Position numbers and translations under genes: made by a program. Positions 38,156-48,022 of a stretch of DNA of 64,000 nt are shown piece after piece (within the stretch, counting starts at the first letter, position 1; every line of letters starts with the position of its first letter). The notes under the pieces were generated by a model that worked only from the letters and a program-made list of their open reading frames with translations, was not told the origin of the DNA and did no database searches. This stretch comes from Enterococcus mundtii (GTDB taxonomy: Bacteria > Bacillota > Bacilli > Lactobacillales > Enterococcaceae): contig NZ_AP019810.1 in assembly GCF_013394305.1 (NCBI RefSeq), positions 2,296,001 to 2,360,000 on the forward strand. The letters run 5' to 3'.

Positions 38156-38761
38156 ATGAGCTTACCCTATTTTGATTATTGTCAAAAACTTGAACAAAAA
38201 TTAAGGATCGAGGAACCCTTGATGGAACAAGCGGGTCGTTGGATCGCTACACAGATTCATCGAGGAGGATGTTTACATATTTTTGCTAGCCGTACCTTAC
38301 AAGGCACTGCCTATGAATTTTGGCAACAATGTCCAAAAATCTTGCCAACTCAGTTGATTGAACATCCCGCAGCGGGGATTTATGAGTCGCTGGAAGGAAC
38401 TGGCCAAGCAATCATTGAACAAATCAATGCGCAACCCGAAGATATTTTTCTTTTCTTATCAAATGAAGGTAGAAATCCTGCAATCATTGAACTGGCGGAA
38501 TGGGTCAAAGAACAAGGGTATCTATTGATCGTGATCACCGGATTTGACTTATCCCGAAGTATCAAGTCAAGACATAGTAGTGGTTTGCGCTTATATGAAT
38601 ATGCAGATCTAGTATTAGATAACTATGCAACGATAGATGATGCCGTCCTTACGGTTCCTAAATTTGAGCCAGCTATATGTGGTGCAGCTTCCTTAGCAAC
38701 CTTAATCCTATTACAGCAGATCGTTTATTTTTCAGTGTATTATTTGTTGGAGAGTCACTAA
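38156..38761 (+). CDS. SIS-domain (phosphosugar-binding) protein
   Basis: 201 aa from the ATG with GAGGAG 6 nt upstream; a longer frame begins at 38,048 but runs through a terminator. The fold is suggested by GGCLHIFASRTLQGTAYEF and by IFLFLSNEGRNPAIIELAEW (SIS-type phosphate loop) followed by GYLLIVITG. Related proteins bind or isomerise phosphosugars, but no substrate can be named. It is a single gene between terminators. Confidence 0.72.
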   Translation: MSLPYFDYCQKLEQKLRIEEPLMEQAGRWIATQIHRGGCLHIFASRTLQGTAYEFWQQCPKILPTQLIEHPAAGIYESLEGTGQAIIEQINAQPEDIFLFLSNEGRNPAIIELAEWVKEQGYLLIVITGFDLSRSIKSRHSSGLRLYEYADLVLDNYATIDDAVLTVPKFEPAICGAASLATLILLQQIVYFSVYYLLESH

Positions 38762-38787
38762 AGCGAGAAGGTTAAGAGTCCGAAAAA

Positions 38788-38828
38788 GAGACAAGAAAGA
38801 ATCATGAAGATTCTTTCTTGTCTCTTTA
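38788..38828 (+). terminator. Terminator after the SIS-domain gene
   Basis: AGAGACAAGAAAGAATC / GATTCTTTCTTGTCTCT with an A-run before and TTTAT after. Confidence 0.8.
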
Positions 38829-39282
38829 TACACGTTGATGAAAGAGTCTTCCCCAAAACTCTTTACACTCCAATTATAGTACATTTGTTATGAATATTGC
38901 AATGAAGATACCTAATGAAAATAAAAAGAGAGGAAGAGAGAGGCAGAAATTCAATCAAAAACATCGATTCAAATAGGAAAGGAGCGAGGAAGAAAATGTA
39001 TAAATATTTGTTAATCGCTAAAAAATCTTTGTTTATACGTAATTAGAAATGAAAATAAATAGTCGGAAATAGCGACATTGTAAAAATAAAAAAAGAATTT
39101 TAATCCATTTTTATAGGTACTATGGCTTTGAAACCAGCGTTTTTATTAAAATGTGTCTTGATGATAACTAAAATCAATAGATTATTTTAATTGTTTATTC
39201 ATGTGGTATAGAACATTTTACTGTATAATCTATTTGCTTATTCATTATTGACAAAAACGTAGCAAGAAAGGAAGAACGAGTT
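38829..39282. other. A/T-rich intergenic region before the YfcC-type carrier
   Basis: No gene seen. The AAGGAAG ribosome site for the TTG start at 39,283 is at its end; probable promoters in the A/T-rich part cannot be singled out. Confidence 0.4.
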
Positions 39283-41022
39283 TTGAAGAGAAAAAATTCT
39301 TCAGTAAAGAAAAAACGAGACTTTACCAAAATGACGACACCGCATACGTATGTCATTATTTTTGGTGTAGTTGTACTTGCCTGGTTATTAACGTTTATCG
39401 TACCAGCTGGGAGATTCAGTACGCAAGATATAGAATACAAAGATGCAAATGGAGAAACCAGTACCAGAACAGTATTACGCCAAGATTCGTTTCGTTATGC
39501 TTATGAATTAGATAAGGCTTTTGTATTTGATCAACTGGAAGAATTACAAAATGATCCAAAGGAAAGAGAAAAGCTAGCTGTTCCTGAAGAAGGATTAGAA
39601 GAAGTCTTGGCAGCTGGTGAGAAAAACTTGACCCAGGAGAAACTAGATGAAATCTCACTGACAGATGATGTTTTATACGATGAATATGGTGAAGACATCT
39701 ATGACACCTCAAAGAAATTGCATAAAACAGCAAAACTATGGGGGACCGATGATTTCGGTGGTTTCGGCTTTTTAAACTTCGTTTTTGAAGGTCTAGTATC
39801 AGGTGATAAATATGGTTCAGCAGTCGGGATTGCTGCACTTATTTTAGTCGTGGGTGGTGCATTCGGGATCATTATGCGAACGGGTGCCATCGATGCAGGT
39901 ATTTATGCTTTTATCAATAAGACACGTGGTCTAGAACGTTTAGCTTTACCGCTCTTATTCTTTGCTTTTTCATTTGGAGGCGCAACGTTCGGTATGGCTG
40001 AAGAAGTCATTCCATTCTCAATGGTCATGGTACCTTTTGTGATTGCCTTAGGCTATGATTCAATCGTCGCCGTCACAGTCACCTATGTGGCGTCACAAGT
40101 CGGGAATGCCACGTCATGGATGAGTCCGTTCAGTGTCGCCGTTGCTCAAGGGATTGCAGGTATTCCAGTCTTATCAGGCGCCACCTTCCGATTGATCATG
40201 TGGGTCGTCGTGACTGCGTTATCGGCTGGTTACTTAATGATCTATGGCGAAAAAGTTCGGAAGAATCCGGAAAGTTCATTAACGTATAAATCTGATGAAT
40301 ACTTCCGTAACCACTTGAAGAAAACATCCGATGAACAAAAACCATTTACACTAGGCCATAAATTGATTTTAGGCGAAATGTTGATCGTTTTAGTTTGGAT
40401 CGTTTGGGGAGTCACACAAAAAGGCTATTATATCCCAGAAATCGCCTCTCAATTTTTTGTTATGGGACTCGTTGCAGGGATCATTGCTGTTTTATTCAAA
40501 TTGGACGGTATGACGGTCAATGATATCGCCTCTTCTTTCCAATCTGGAGCAGCAGATCTAGCTGGAACAGCGATCGTTGTTGGGATGGCAAAAGGAATCT
40601 TACTTGTATTAGGTGGATCAGATGCTTCTGTACCTTCTGCGCTTAATACGATCTTACATGGTATTGGAACAGCACTGACTGGTGTGCCGGCAGTTATCGG
40701 GGCATGGGCGATGTACGTATTCCAAAGTTTGTTCAACTTAGTCGTCACTTCAAATTCTGGACAAGCGGCATTGACGATGCCAATCATGGCACCGTTGGCT
40801 GATTTAGTAGGTGTCTCTCGTCAAGTGGCTGTATTAGCTTATCAATTAGGTTCAGGATTCATGGATGCGTTCACGCCGGTTTCTGCTAGCTTGATTGGTG
40901 TCTTAGGTGTGGCACGGATCGAATGGGCAAAATGGGCACGATTCCAAATCAAAATGCAAGGATTCTTCTTTGTTTTAGGAACGATCTTCATTATGATTGC
41001 AATCGCGATCGGACTTCAATAA
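39283..41022 (+). CDS. YfcC-type carrier (DcuC/ArcD-like superfamily)
   Basis: 579 aa with a TTG start (AAGGAAG 8 nt upstream). About twelve membrane segments: the first is TYVIIFGVVVLAWLLTFIVPAGRF, and a long acidic insert (about residues 45-160) follows, which is longer than in typical members. The core has GGAFGIIMRTGAIDAG and FAFSFGGATFGMAEEVIPF. The family moves dicarboxylates, amino acids or peptides. The isoaspartyl dipeptidase next door suggests a dipeptide or acidic amino acid substrate, which is inference. Confidence 0.82.
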   Translation: MKRKNSSVKKKRDFTKMTTPHTYVIIFGVVVLAWLLTFIVPAGRFSTQDIEYKDANGETSTRTVLRQDSFRYAYELDKAFVFDQLEELQNDPKEREKLAVPEEGLEEVLAAGEKNLTQEKLDEISLTDDVLYDEYGEDIYDTSKKLHKTAKLWGTDDFGGFGFLNFVFEGLVSGDKYGSAVGIAALILVVGGAFGIIMRTGAIDAGIYAFINKTRGLERLALPLLFFAFSFGGATFGMAEEVIPFSMVMVPFVIALGYDSIVAVTVTYVASQVGNATSWMSPFSVAVAQGIAGIPVLSGATFRLIMWVVVTALSAGYLMIYGEKVRKNPESSLTYKSDEYFRNHLKKTSDEQKPFTLGHKLILGEMLIVLVWIVWGVTQKGYYIPEIASQFFVMGLVAGIIAVLFKLDGMTVNDIASSFQSGAADLAGTAIVVGMAKGILLVLGGSDASVPSALNTILHGIGTALTGVPAVIGAWAMYVFQSLFNLVVTSNSGQAALTMPIMAPLADLVGVSRQVAVLAYQLGSGFMDAFTPVSASLIGVLGVARIEWAKWARFQIKMQGFFFVLGTIFIMIAIAIGLQ

Positions 41023-41087
41023 AACAAATAAGAACTGATTTATAGCAATCAAAGAAGTTATGCTAACCGATACGTAACTCTGAGACA

Positions 41088-41142
41088 ATAAGCGAGAAAA
41101 CCCGAAAGTATCTTCATATTTTTGGATTTTCTCGCTTATTTC
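41088..41142 (+). terminator. Hairpin between the carrier and iadA
   Basis: AAGCGAGAAAA pairs with TTTTCTCGCTT across a 29-nt loop; weak T-run (ATTTCC). It may attenuate rather than stop transcription. Confidence 0.4.
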
Positions 41143-41225
41143 CGAAAGAGCGATGGATTGCTTATTAAACAACCTTTTGAGTGTTCTAAAAGGTAAAGAC
41201 TATTTTATAAAGGAGAAGATCAGAT

Positions 41226-42416
41226 ATGAAACTCATTCGACAAATCGATGTCTATGCACCAGAATATCTTGGTAAGAAGGACGTATTAGTGGCAGGAAAT
41301 AAGATTGTTGCCTTGGAAGATCAACTATCCGGCGGTTACGAAGAATTGATCGTGGAAGAAATTTCAGGAGAAGGAAAACTCTTGACCCCAGGTTTTATTG
41401 ATGCCCATTTCCATATTTTAGGTGGCGGCGGCGAAGGAGGCTATCATAATCGCACGCCAGAAGTCACACTTAGTCAATTAACGACAGCAGGAGTGACAAC
41501 AGTCGTAGGTTGTATCGGGACAGATGGCGAGGGTCGAGATACGACTGCTTTGATCAGTAAAGCAAGAGGGTTAGAGGCAGAAGGATTGACTACGTATGTT
41601 TATGTTGGTTCTTATCGGTTGCCGGTCAAAACGGTGACTGATTCATTGATCAAAGATTTTCTTACCATTGATAAGATCATTGGGATCGGAGAAATCGCTG
41701 TCTCTGATCATCGCTCTTCTCAGCCAACATTCGATGAGTTTGCTCGGTCAGTGGCGGATGCTCGTGTTGGGGGCATGTTATCAGGTAAAGCAGGGATCGT
41801 GAATGTCCATTTAGGTGGCGGAAGTCGAAAATTGGAACTATTGAATCGTGTGGTTGAAGAAACAGAAATCCCTATTACTCAGTTTTATCCGACGCATGCG
41901 AATCGGACAACTGAATTATTAGCTGCATGTATCGAATTTGCGAAAAAAGGTGGAACGATCGATTTCACTGCAAGTGAAGATCCTGATTTTTGGGAAAAGA
42001 CCGATGGTGAAGTTCGTTTCAGTAAAGCATTGAAGCAGTTATTGGAAGCACAAGTCTCTCTTGATAACTTCACCTTGACCTCCGATGGACAAGGTAGTCT
42101 CCCATATTTTGACCAAGAGAACCATTTTATCGGTATGGGCGTCGGTAGTGCGAAATCCTTACTGGTGGGCATCAAAGAAGCCGTTCAAAAAGAAGACATT
42201 CCTTTAGAGATTGCCTTACGAGCTGTGACGTCCAATCCTGCAAGAGTCCTTAAACTGGACCAAAAGGGAAGAATCGCTGTTGGTAAAGATGCAGATCTTT
42301 GTCTACTTGATAAAGAAACCTTAGAAATCGATACGGTGATCGCTAATGGCACCATCATGGTCCAAGAAAAACAAGTGAAAGTTTGGGGAACATTTGAGCA
42401 AATTCTTAACAACTAA
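41226..42416 (+). CDS. iadA: Isoaspartyl dipeptidase
   Basis: 396 aa amidohydrolase. Metal ligands DAHFHI (about residues 59-64); HILGGGGEGG; GIGEIAVSDHRSSQPT, which carries the conserved substrate-binding residues of IadA; VHLGGG; and TSDGQGS near the C-terminal third with the catalytic Asp. It hydrolyses beta-aspartyl dipeptides from damaged proteins. GGAG lies upstream of the ATG. Confidence 0.92.
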   Translation: MKLIRQIDVYAPEYLGKKDVLVAGNKIVALEDQLSGGYEELIVEEISGEGKLLTPGFIDAHFHILGGGGEGGYHNRTPEVTLSQLTTAGVTTVVGCIGTDGEGRDTTALISKARGLEAEGLTTYVYVGSYRLPVKTVTDSLIKDFLTIDKIIGIGEIAVSDHRSSQPTFDEFARSVADARVGGMLSGKAGIVNVHLGGGSRKLELLNRVVEETEIPITQFYPTHANRTTELLAACIEFAKKGGTIDFTASEDPDFWEKTDGEVRFSKALKQLLEAQVSLDNFTLTSDGQGSLPYFDQENHFIGMGVGSAKSLLVGIKEAVQKEDIPLEIALRAVTSNPARVLKLDQKGRIAVGKDADLCLLDKETLEIDTVIANGTIMVQEKQVKVWGTFEQILNN

Positions 42417-42506
42417 ATAACACAATAAGCATTCTGTTTGTTTGTTTTTATAATTGGTGTTACTCTAAAAGTAGTTACAAAGACAAATTTTAGAGGAGGA
42501 AATATC

Positions 42507-42728
42507 ATGGCAGATTTAGAAGGACGCTCTAAAGATTTGAAAGACAAAGTTGCAGGTGAAGGCAAAGAAGCCTATGGAAAAGCAACAGGCGATAGAAGTA
42601 AAGAAACAGAAGGTAAAGCCCAATCTGTAGGTGCGGATATCAAGAGTAAAGCTCGTAATATCGGCGATGAAATCAAAGAAGGCTTTGAAGATGTAAAAGA
42701 AAAATTTTCAAAAAAAGACCATAAATAG
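42507..42728 (+). CDS. CsbD-family stress protein
   Basis: 73 aa from the ATG behind AGAGGAGG. Hydrophilic and Lys/Glu-rich, with the CsbD pattern [19 protein letters not shown]. Related small proteins are induced by general stress; the molecular role is not established. A strong terminator follows. Confidence 0.88.
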   Translation: MADLEGRSKDLKDKVAGEGKEAYGKATGDRSKETEGKAQSVGADIKSKARNIGDEIKEGFEDVKEKFSKKDHK

Positions 42729-42744
42729 TCTACTTGTAAATTCT

Positions 42745-42786
42745 TAAAAAAAAGCGTCCTACCAATAAGGTGGACGCTTTTTTTTA
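42745..42786. terminator. Terminator shared by csbD and the convergent ABC genes
   Basis: AAAAGCGTCC / GGACGCTTTT (inner arms ACC/GGT) with A- and T-runs on the two sides. Confidence 0.85.
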
Positions 42787-42790
42787 GCGG

Positions 42791-43456
42791 TTATCCAATG
42801 GCAATGGACGCGAATGTTTTATTTTTTAATTCAAAAACTTCATCACATTTTTTAGCCACTTCTAGTTCGTGTGTCACAATGATGATACAGCGATCTTGCT
42901 CATGGGCGATTTCTTGGAAGAGTTGAACGATTTCTTGTGAAGTCGTTTCATCAAGGTTTCCTGTTGGTTCATCCGCAATGATCAACTGATGTTCGCAACA
43001 AATCGCTCGGACGATCGCTACGCGTTGTTGTTGTCCCCCAGATAATTTAGTGACTTGTTGTTTTGCAAGTGTTTCATTTATCCCAACGCGTGCCAAGCGA
43101 TCAAGTGCTACTTGGCGATACTCTTTTTGAGGAGTATTTGAAATTTCCATGGCGGTAATGACGTTATCAAGAGCGGAAAGGTAAGGCAATAAGTTGTACG
43201 CTTGAAAAATAATGGATACATCATTTTTGCGATAATTCCGTAGGCCTATTTTAGCTAAAGCTCGCTCTTCATAATAAACAGTCCCTTCTTTTGGTGTATC
43301 AAGTCCTGAAATCAACGAAAGAAAGGTCGTCTTTCCTGAACCACTAGCCCCTAATATGGCGTACATTTTTCCTTTTTCAAAGGATAGATTCACATCTTTA
43401 TAAAGTGCTTCTGTTGGATTCTGATACCAGAAGCCCAAGTTTTCTGTACGTAACAT
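42791..43456 (-). CDS. MacB/LolD-type ABC transporter ATPase
   Basis: 221 aa. Walker A GASGSGKTT, signature LSGGQQQR, Walker B LIIADEPTGNLD and H-loop VTHELEVA. The size and DEPTGNLD form match ATPases that work with MacB/FtsX-type permeases, and one lies directly upstream (12 nt). AGGAGGAATTGG precedes the ATG. The pair may move an antimicrobial peptide, a lipoprotein or drive a mechanical process; not specified. Confidence 0.92.
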   Translation of the reverse strand: MLRTENLGFWYQNPTEALYKDVNLSFEKGKMYAILGASGSGKTTFLSLISGLDTPKEGTVYYEERALAKIGLRNYRKNDVSIIFQAYNLLPYLSALDNVITAMEISNTPQKEYRQVALDRLARVGINETLAKQQVTKLSGGQQQRVAIVRAICCEHQLIIADEPTGNLDETTSQEIVQLFQEIAHEQDRCIIIVTHELEVAKKCDEVFELKNKTFASIAIG

Positions 43457-43468
43457 CCAATTCCTCCT

Positions 43469-44977
43469 TTAGTTTAATAAAATTTTTCGTGGATTTAATC
43501 GTAGTATGCCGATGGAGGCTAGAAAAACTGAGAGTAAGCTGATCCCAAATGCAACAGCTGCTAGTAGGCCAAGTTGAGCTGGTTGAACAGTGATTTCAAG
43601 GTCGCTTACTTGCTCCGAAACGGTAAATGGATTACTAGTTCCACCTGGTTGTCCGCCAGGTCCACGATTGCCACCACCAGGCATCTGCTCTCCTTGTTGC
43701 TCGGCAGGTGAGTCGGTTGACGTTTCAGTTTGTTGATCAAGCAACTGTTGACCGACAGCATTTGCAACGACATTTCCACTGAATGAAGCCACACCTAACG
43801 CGACGATCATACATATGGCCACTTCTGCAAACAATTGAAGGACGATTTTGCTTCTGGATTCACCTAATGAAAGCAATACCCCTAGTTCATGGCGACGCTC
43901 ACGAATCGTGATCATGATGATCAAAGTCAAAATAATGATTCCAGCAACCGCAACGAGTAAAACGACATTTTGTGAAAAACTGGCCACGTTGTTAAGTGGT
44001 TCAAGCATTGCTTGGAACATGGTATCGTTTGATTGAAGACTGAACGTTGAAGTATCGATCAGGTTTTCTGCTTCATTGATAAAGTCTGTCATTTTATTAG
44101 GATCGGTCAGCGTATAAACCGCAGAATCGATTGTGTCATCTTCTGTCGAGCCATTCAATGTATTGGCAAACGTATAATAAGTATACAAAGTGTTCGCTGG
44201 ATTCATGAAATTGAAATTCATTCCCATGCTACTACTTGTTTCACTTGACTGATAGATTCCTTTGATCGTCATTTCATAAGTTGTTTCTTCGTCTTCCGTG
44301 CTAGTAATTATGAAAGTATCTCCTACGGATAAGTCATTCGCACTAGCTAAAGTAGAGTCGATCACAACATTGTTCGTATCTTTGTCGCTATCAGTGATTC
44401 CTTCTCCTTCGATGATTTTAGCTGTGCCATCTGTAAAGCCACTGGTTTGGGCTGTATTGGATACCCCGCTGATTTGAAAATCTGCTTGGATCATTTGAGG
44501 TTTGCCACCTCCCATAGCTCCACCCATGTTTTCACCGTTTGGTGCAGCATCAGTTGCAGTATCAGTTTCTTCGGATGTTTCTGAGGTATCAGAGCTTGAA
44601 ATGGCAGTGATCCCGCTATTGGCTAAAGCTGATGCAGAGCTTTCGAAGGAAAAACTTGCTACATTATCTAGTGCTGCGATCTTTTCTGCATCGCTGACTG
44701 AAACAGGTGTGAGGGAGAAACTTCCAGGATCTGGTCGTCCACCGGATTCAGTATCAGTTGCCACTGTTTGTTTTTGAAAAGCCGCTTCACGATTTGCACT
44801 TAAAGTGACCGTCGCACCGACATCTTTTTGAGCTTGCTCTGCTGCTTCTTGTGCCGCACTACGTATGGTTAGTCCAGCAAGAACGAAGACAAGGATTGCT
44901 GTAAAAACTGCTAATAATAGTAAAGAACGCCCCCATTTTACTTTTGTACTTTTTAATGCTCGTTTGAAAAAATTCAT
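43469..44977 (-). CDS. MacB/FtsX-type ABC permease with Gly/Met/Pro-rich extracellular loops
   Basis: 502 aa from the ATG with AAAGGAGA upstream; the longer frame to 45,007 has no better site. One N-terminal membrane helix (LLLLAVFTAILVFVLAGL), a large extracellular domain, then three helices at about 350-500. Two low-complexity loops stand out, near 155-170 (GENMGGAMGGGKPQM) and near 435-455 (PGGGNRGPGGQPGG). The helices include the FtsX-type MITIRERRHELGVLLSLG block. It partners the ATPase downstream. Confidence 0.88.
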   Translation of the reverse strand: MNFFKRALKSTKVKWGRSLLLLAVFTAILVFVLAGLTIRSAAQEAAEQAQKDVGATVTLSANREAAFQKQTVATDTESGGRPDPGSFSLTPVSVSDAEKIAALDNVASFSFESSASALANSGITAISSSDTSETSEETDTATDAAPNGENMGGAMGGGKPQMIQADFQISGVSNTAQTSGFTDGTAKIIEGEGITDSDKDTNNVVIDSTLASANDLSVGDTFIITSTEDEETTYEMTIKGIYQSSETSSSMGMNFNFMNPANTLYTYYTFANTLNGSTEDDTIDSAVYTLTDPNKMTDFINEAENLIDTSTFSLQSNDTMFQAMLEPLNNVASFSQNVVLLVAVAGIIILTLIIMITIRERRHELGVLLSLGESRSKIVLQLFAEVAICMIVALGVASFSGNVVANAVGQQLLDQQTETSTDSPAEQQGEQMPGGGNRGPGGQPGGTSNPFTVSEQVSDLEITVQPAQLGLLAAVAFGISLLSVFLASIGILRLNPRKILLN

Positions 44978-45441
44978 TGGTTCGATCTCCTTTCGAAATG
45001 AGTACAAAAAATAGAATAAAGGGAGTAGCTTAAGCCTACCTTAAAAAGTGGCCACGAATACAAACAGTTGAAAGCTAAAAACAGATCAAATGGAGCAGGA
45101 AATGAAAAACATTCTATAGTTATTGAGTAATTTATGTTAAAATAGACGAAGTATCTTCTAAAACAAAAGAAGAAAAAATGGTCTGGGAAAAACATGAAGA
45201 CAGAAACAATCGTACATGCTAGCGATTTGTTTGATTTGTTGTATAATGATGTGGAGCAGTTGATCGAGCAGCTGAAGCAATCCCGATTTTTTTGTGTCAA
45301 AAAAAGATCCTAAACGCCTGTAAGATTAAGATAGATTTGATTATCTAATGAAATCATCCGAAAACGAGGCACTCAGAAATTGGATCGTTTTAAATAAAAT
45401 AGAGAATCGACATCGTCAAAATGAAGATGTCATAAGAAGAG
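44978..45441. other. Intergenic region before RNase J2
   Basis: Contains the 39-codon frame at 45,194 and probable divergent promoters (TGTTAAAAT near 45,132 on the plus strand). No other gene is seen. Confidence 0.4.
45194..45313 (+). CDS. Possible 39-aa small protein
   Basis: The frame from ATG 45,194 encodes a peptide beginning MKTETIVHASDLFDLLYNDV, amphipathic and Glu/Leu-rich in the middle, ending CVKKRS. The ribosome site is weak (GGGA). It lies on its own upstream of the RNase J2 gene, the place occupied by small genes in related species. It could be chance; no homology is recognised. Confidence 0.3.
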   Translation: MKTETIVHASDLFDLLYNDVEQLIEQLKQSRFFCVKKRS

Positions 45442-45450
45442 GTGAAATTT

Positions 45451-47130
45451 GTGAGTACCATTAAGATTATCCCTTTAGGCGGTGTACGCGAAAACGGAAA
45501 AAATTTGTACATTGCAGAAGTAGGGGAAGCTATTTTTGTTTTAGACTGTGGTCTGAAATATCCTGAAAACGAATTATTAGGGATTGACGTTGTGATTCCT
45601 GATTTTACGTATTTAGAAGATAATGTCGATCGTGTAGCAGGTGTCTTTCTGACACATGGTCACGCAGATGCGATTGGGGCGTTGCCTTATTTATTGTCAA
45701 AGATTTCTGTACCTGTGTTCGGAACTGAATTGACGATCGAATTGGCAAAATTGAATGTCAATCGCAATGATGCTGCAAAAGGATTCAAAGATTTTCATGT
45801 GGTAGATGAGCATACAGAGATCGATTTCGGTGAAACGATCGTTAGCTTCTTCCGCACCACCCATACGATTCCAGATTCAGTTGGGATCAATTTAAAAACC
45901 CAAGAAGGAAATATCGTTTATACGGGTGATTTCAAATTTGACCAAATGGCGATCCCAATGTACCAAACGGATTACGCTCGTTTAGCAGAGATTGGGAAAG
46001 AAGGCGTGTTAGCTTTACTAAGTGAGTCAGCAAATGCAGAAAACGCGACCCCTGTTGCTTCTGAGTTCCAAATTGCTGATGAAGTATTTGATACGATCAA
46101 ATATTGGGAAGGACGGATCATCGTTGCTTGTGTTGCAAGTAATCTTCAACGCGTCCAACAAATCTTAGACGCCGCTGCTAAAGCAGGACGTAAGGTTGTG
46201 TTGACTGGGCAAGACTTTGAACGGATCATCCGAACAGCTATGCGCTTAGAAAAACTTCAATTACCAAGTGAAGACCTATTGGTCACATTAAAAGATATGA
46301 AAAACTATGAGCCTGAAGAACTGATCATTTTGGAAACAGGCCGGATGGGTGAACCAATCAAGTCTTTACAAAAAATGGCGAATGGCGCGCATCGCCATAT
46401 CAAGATCAAAGAAGGCGATCTTGTTTATATCACAACGACACCAAGTATTGCGATGGAAACAATGGTTGCTAAGACAGAAGACATCATTTACCGAGCAGGT
46501 GGAATAGTCAAACAAATCTCTGACAACCTGCGGGTTTCCGGTCATGCAAATCCAAATGACTTACAATTGATGTTGAACTTCATGAAACCTAAATATTTCA
46601 TCCCAGTTCAAGGAGAATACCGTGAACTAGCTGCCCATGCAGACTTAGCCCGTGCAGTAGGTATCCCCTATAAAAATATCTATATCACAGGACGTGGGGA
46701 TATTTTAGAATATAAAAACAAGCGGATGAGTGTGGCAGGTACGACAAGTGCTGAAAATGTCATGATCGACGGACTAGGTGTTGGCGATATTGGAAACATC
46801 GTCTTACGCGATCGTAAAATCTTATCTGAAGACGGTATTTTTGTTGCAGTAGTGACAATTAGTCGTCGCGAAAAGAAAATTGTCTCAAAACCGCAAATCA
46901 CTTCACGAGGATTTGTTTATGTCAAAGCAAGTCGTGATTTGATCAATGAAAGTAGCAACATGATCGAAACCATTGTAGGCAAACATTTAGAAAGCGATGA
47001 TTTCGAGTGGAGCAAGCTGAAACAAGAAATACGTGATCAATTAGGTCGCTATTTGTTTGAACAAACCAAACGCCGCCCAGTGATTTTACCAGTCATCATG
47101 GAAGCGACACAACGTCGCGGCAAAAGATAA
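45451..47130 (+). CDS. rnjB: Ribonuclease J2
   Basis: 559 aa from GTG 45,451 (GAGGTG 6 nt upstream); a GTG three codons earlier overlaps that site. MSTIKIIPLGGVRENGKN is the RNase J opening. The metallo-beta-lactamase motif that reads HxHxDH in active J1 is HGHADA here (about 69-74), so a metal ligand is missing. This points to J2, the weak or structural partner of J1. A beta-CASP domain and C-terminal domain follow. It acts in mRNA turnover and 5' processing. Confidence 0.9.
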   Translation: MSTIKIIPLGGVRENGKNLYIAEVGEAIFVLDCGLKYPENELLGIDVVIPDFTYLEDNVDRVAGVFLTHGHADAIGALPYLLSKISVPVFGTELTIELAKLNVNRNDAAKGFKDFHVVDEHTEIDFGETIVSFFRTTHTIPDSVGINLKTQEGNIVYTGDFKFDQMAIPMYQTDYARLAEIGKEGVLALLSESANAENATPVASEFQIADEVFDTIKYWEGRIIVACVASNLQRVQQILDAAAKAGRKVVLTGQDFERIIRTAMRLEKLQLPSEDLLVTLKDMKNYEPEELIILETGRMGEPIKSLQKMANGAHRHIKIKEGDLVYITTTPSIAMETMVAKTEDIIYRAGGIVKQISDNLRVSGHANPNDLQLMLNFMKPKYFIPVQGEYRELAAHADLARAVGIPYKNIYITGRGDILEYKNKRMSVAGTTSAENVMIDGLGVGDIGNIVLRDRKILSEDGIFVAVVTISRREKKIVSKPQITSRGFVYVKASRDLINESSNMIETIVGKHLESDDFEWSKLKQEIRDQLGRYLFEQTKRRPVILPVIMEATQRRGKR

Positions 47131-47242
47131 AAAATGAAAAGCTGTATCAAAAGATGTTCAGATAATGAATATGTTTGGTATAGCTTTTATTTTATAGCAG
47201 TAAGAGCATTGGATATATTATGGAAAGGTGGAAGTGTCTGTA

Positions 47243-47593
47243 ATGGAAAAGGAACTTGTTTTGGAAAATAATCAAATGAAAGAGAAACAGATCATCGTTT
47301 TTGGCGTAACTTCAATGAGTACAGATAGTACCCTTTATACCAATTTGTTAATAACAAAGATGAACAACCTAGCAAAAAAACAACATTTACTTGTGCATGT
47401 TGACATGCATAGCATTTCTAAGTTAGATCAGTATGCAAAGGCTGCCGATGTTATTCTATTATCTCCAGAGCTTTCTTCTATGCGAGAAAGTATCGTAAAA
47501 GATTATCCTACAAAGGTTATTGAAGTGATAGACATGAAAGATTATGGTCTGCTAAATGCCGAGAATATCTTAAAAAAATTTCTCCATCACTAA
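47243..47593 (+). CDS. PTS lactose/cellobiose IIB-like protein lacking the active-site Cys
   Basis: 116 aa from ATG 47,243. The fold pattern of lactose-type IIB is clear: a first strand and loop KQIIVFGVTSMSTDSTLYTN, then LLSPELSSMRES and VIEVIDMKDYGLLNAENIL. In true IIB proteins the loop after the first strand has a phosphorylated Cys (CSAGMST); here that position is not Cys. It stands alone without IIA or IIC. A regulatory or degenerate role is inferred. Confidence 0.65.
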   Translation: MEKELVLENNQMKEKQIIVFGVTSMSTDSTLYTNLLITKMNNLAKKQHLLVHVDMHSISKLDQYAKAADVILLSPELSSMRESIVKDYPTKVIEVIDMKDYGLLNAENILKKFLHH

Positions 47594-48022
47594 ACTGGAA
47601 AAGAAGAAATTATCAAAATAGTTAGCAAACTTCGTTTTTTTTTATCACTCCTCTATCTAAAAAAGTGTTGCGGATTTATTCAATCTTGTAAGCCTTATAA
47701 GGCATCTAAACTGTAATAAAAATACCTATAGTAGAAACTGGCGTCTTAGTTTCTACTATGGGTATTTTTTATTTTGAGTATTATTACAGATTCGTAGTCA
47801 TTCTAGATTTATTCACAGAAATCAAACACTAAACAGAAACTGTCAATTATAGACGAAACATTCTTTTATCTGGGGATTCAGTCGTAAGTACACGCTCACT
47901 TGATACTTGGTACAACCTGTATTATCTGTTACAATTGAATAGGATATACTGTACTACTAATTGTGTAAATGTTCGAAACGAAAACGAAAGAGTCAGTGAC
48001 CGAAATGTTGAGGAGTGAGAAG
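47594..48022. other. Intergenic region between IIB-like gene and metal hydrolase operon
   Basis: Contains one strong terminator (47,716-47,773) and presumably the promoter of the next operon. No gene is seen. Confidence 0.45.
47716..47773 (+). terminator. Strong intrinsic terminator
   Basis: AAAATACCTATAGTAGAAACT pairs almost fully with AGTTTCTACTATGGGTATTTT and a T-run follows; bidirectional in appearance. Confidence 0.85.
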
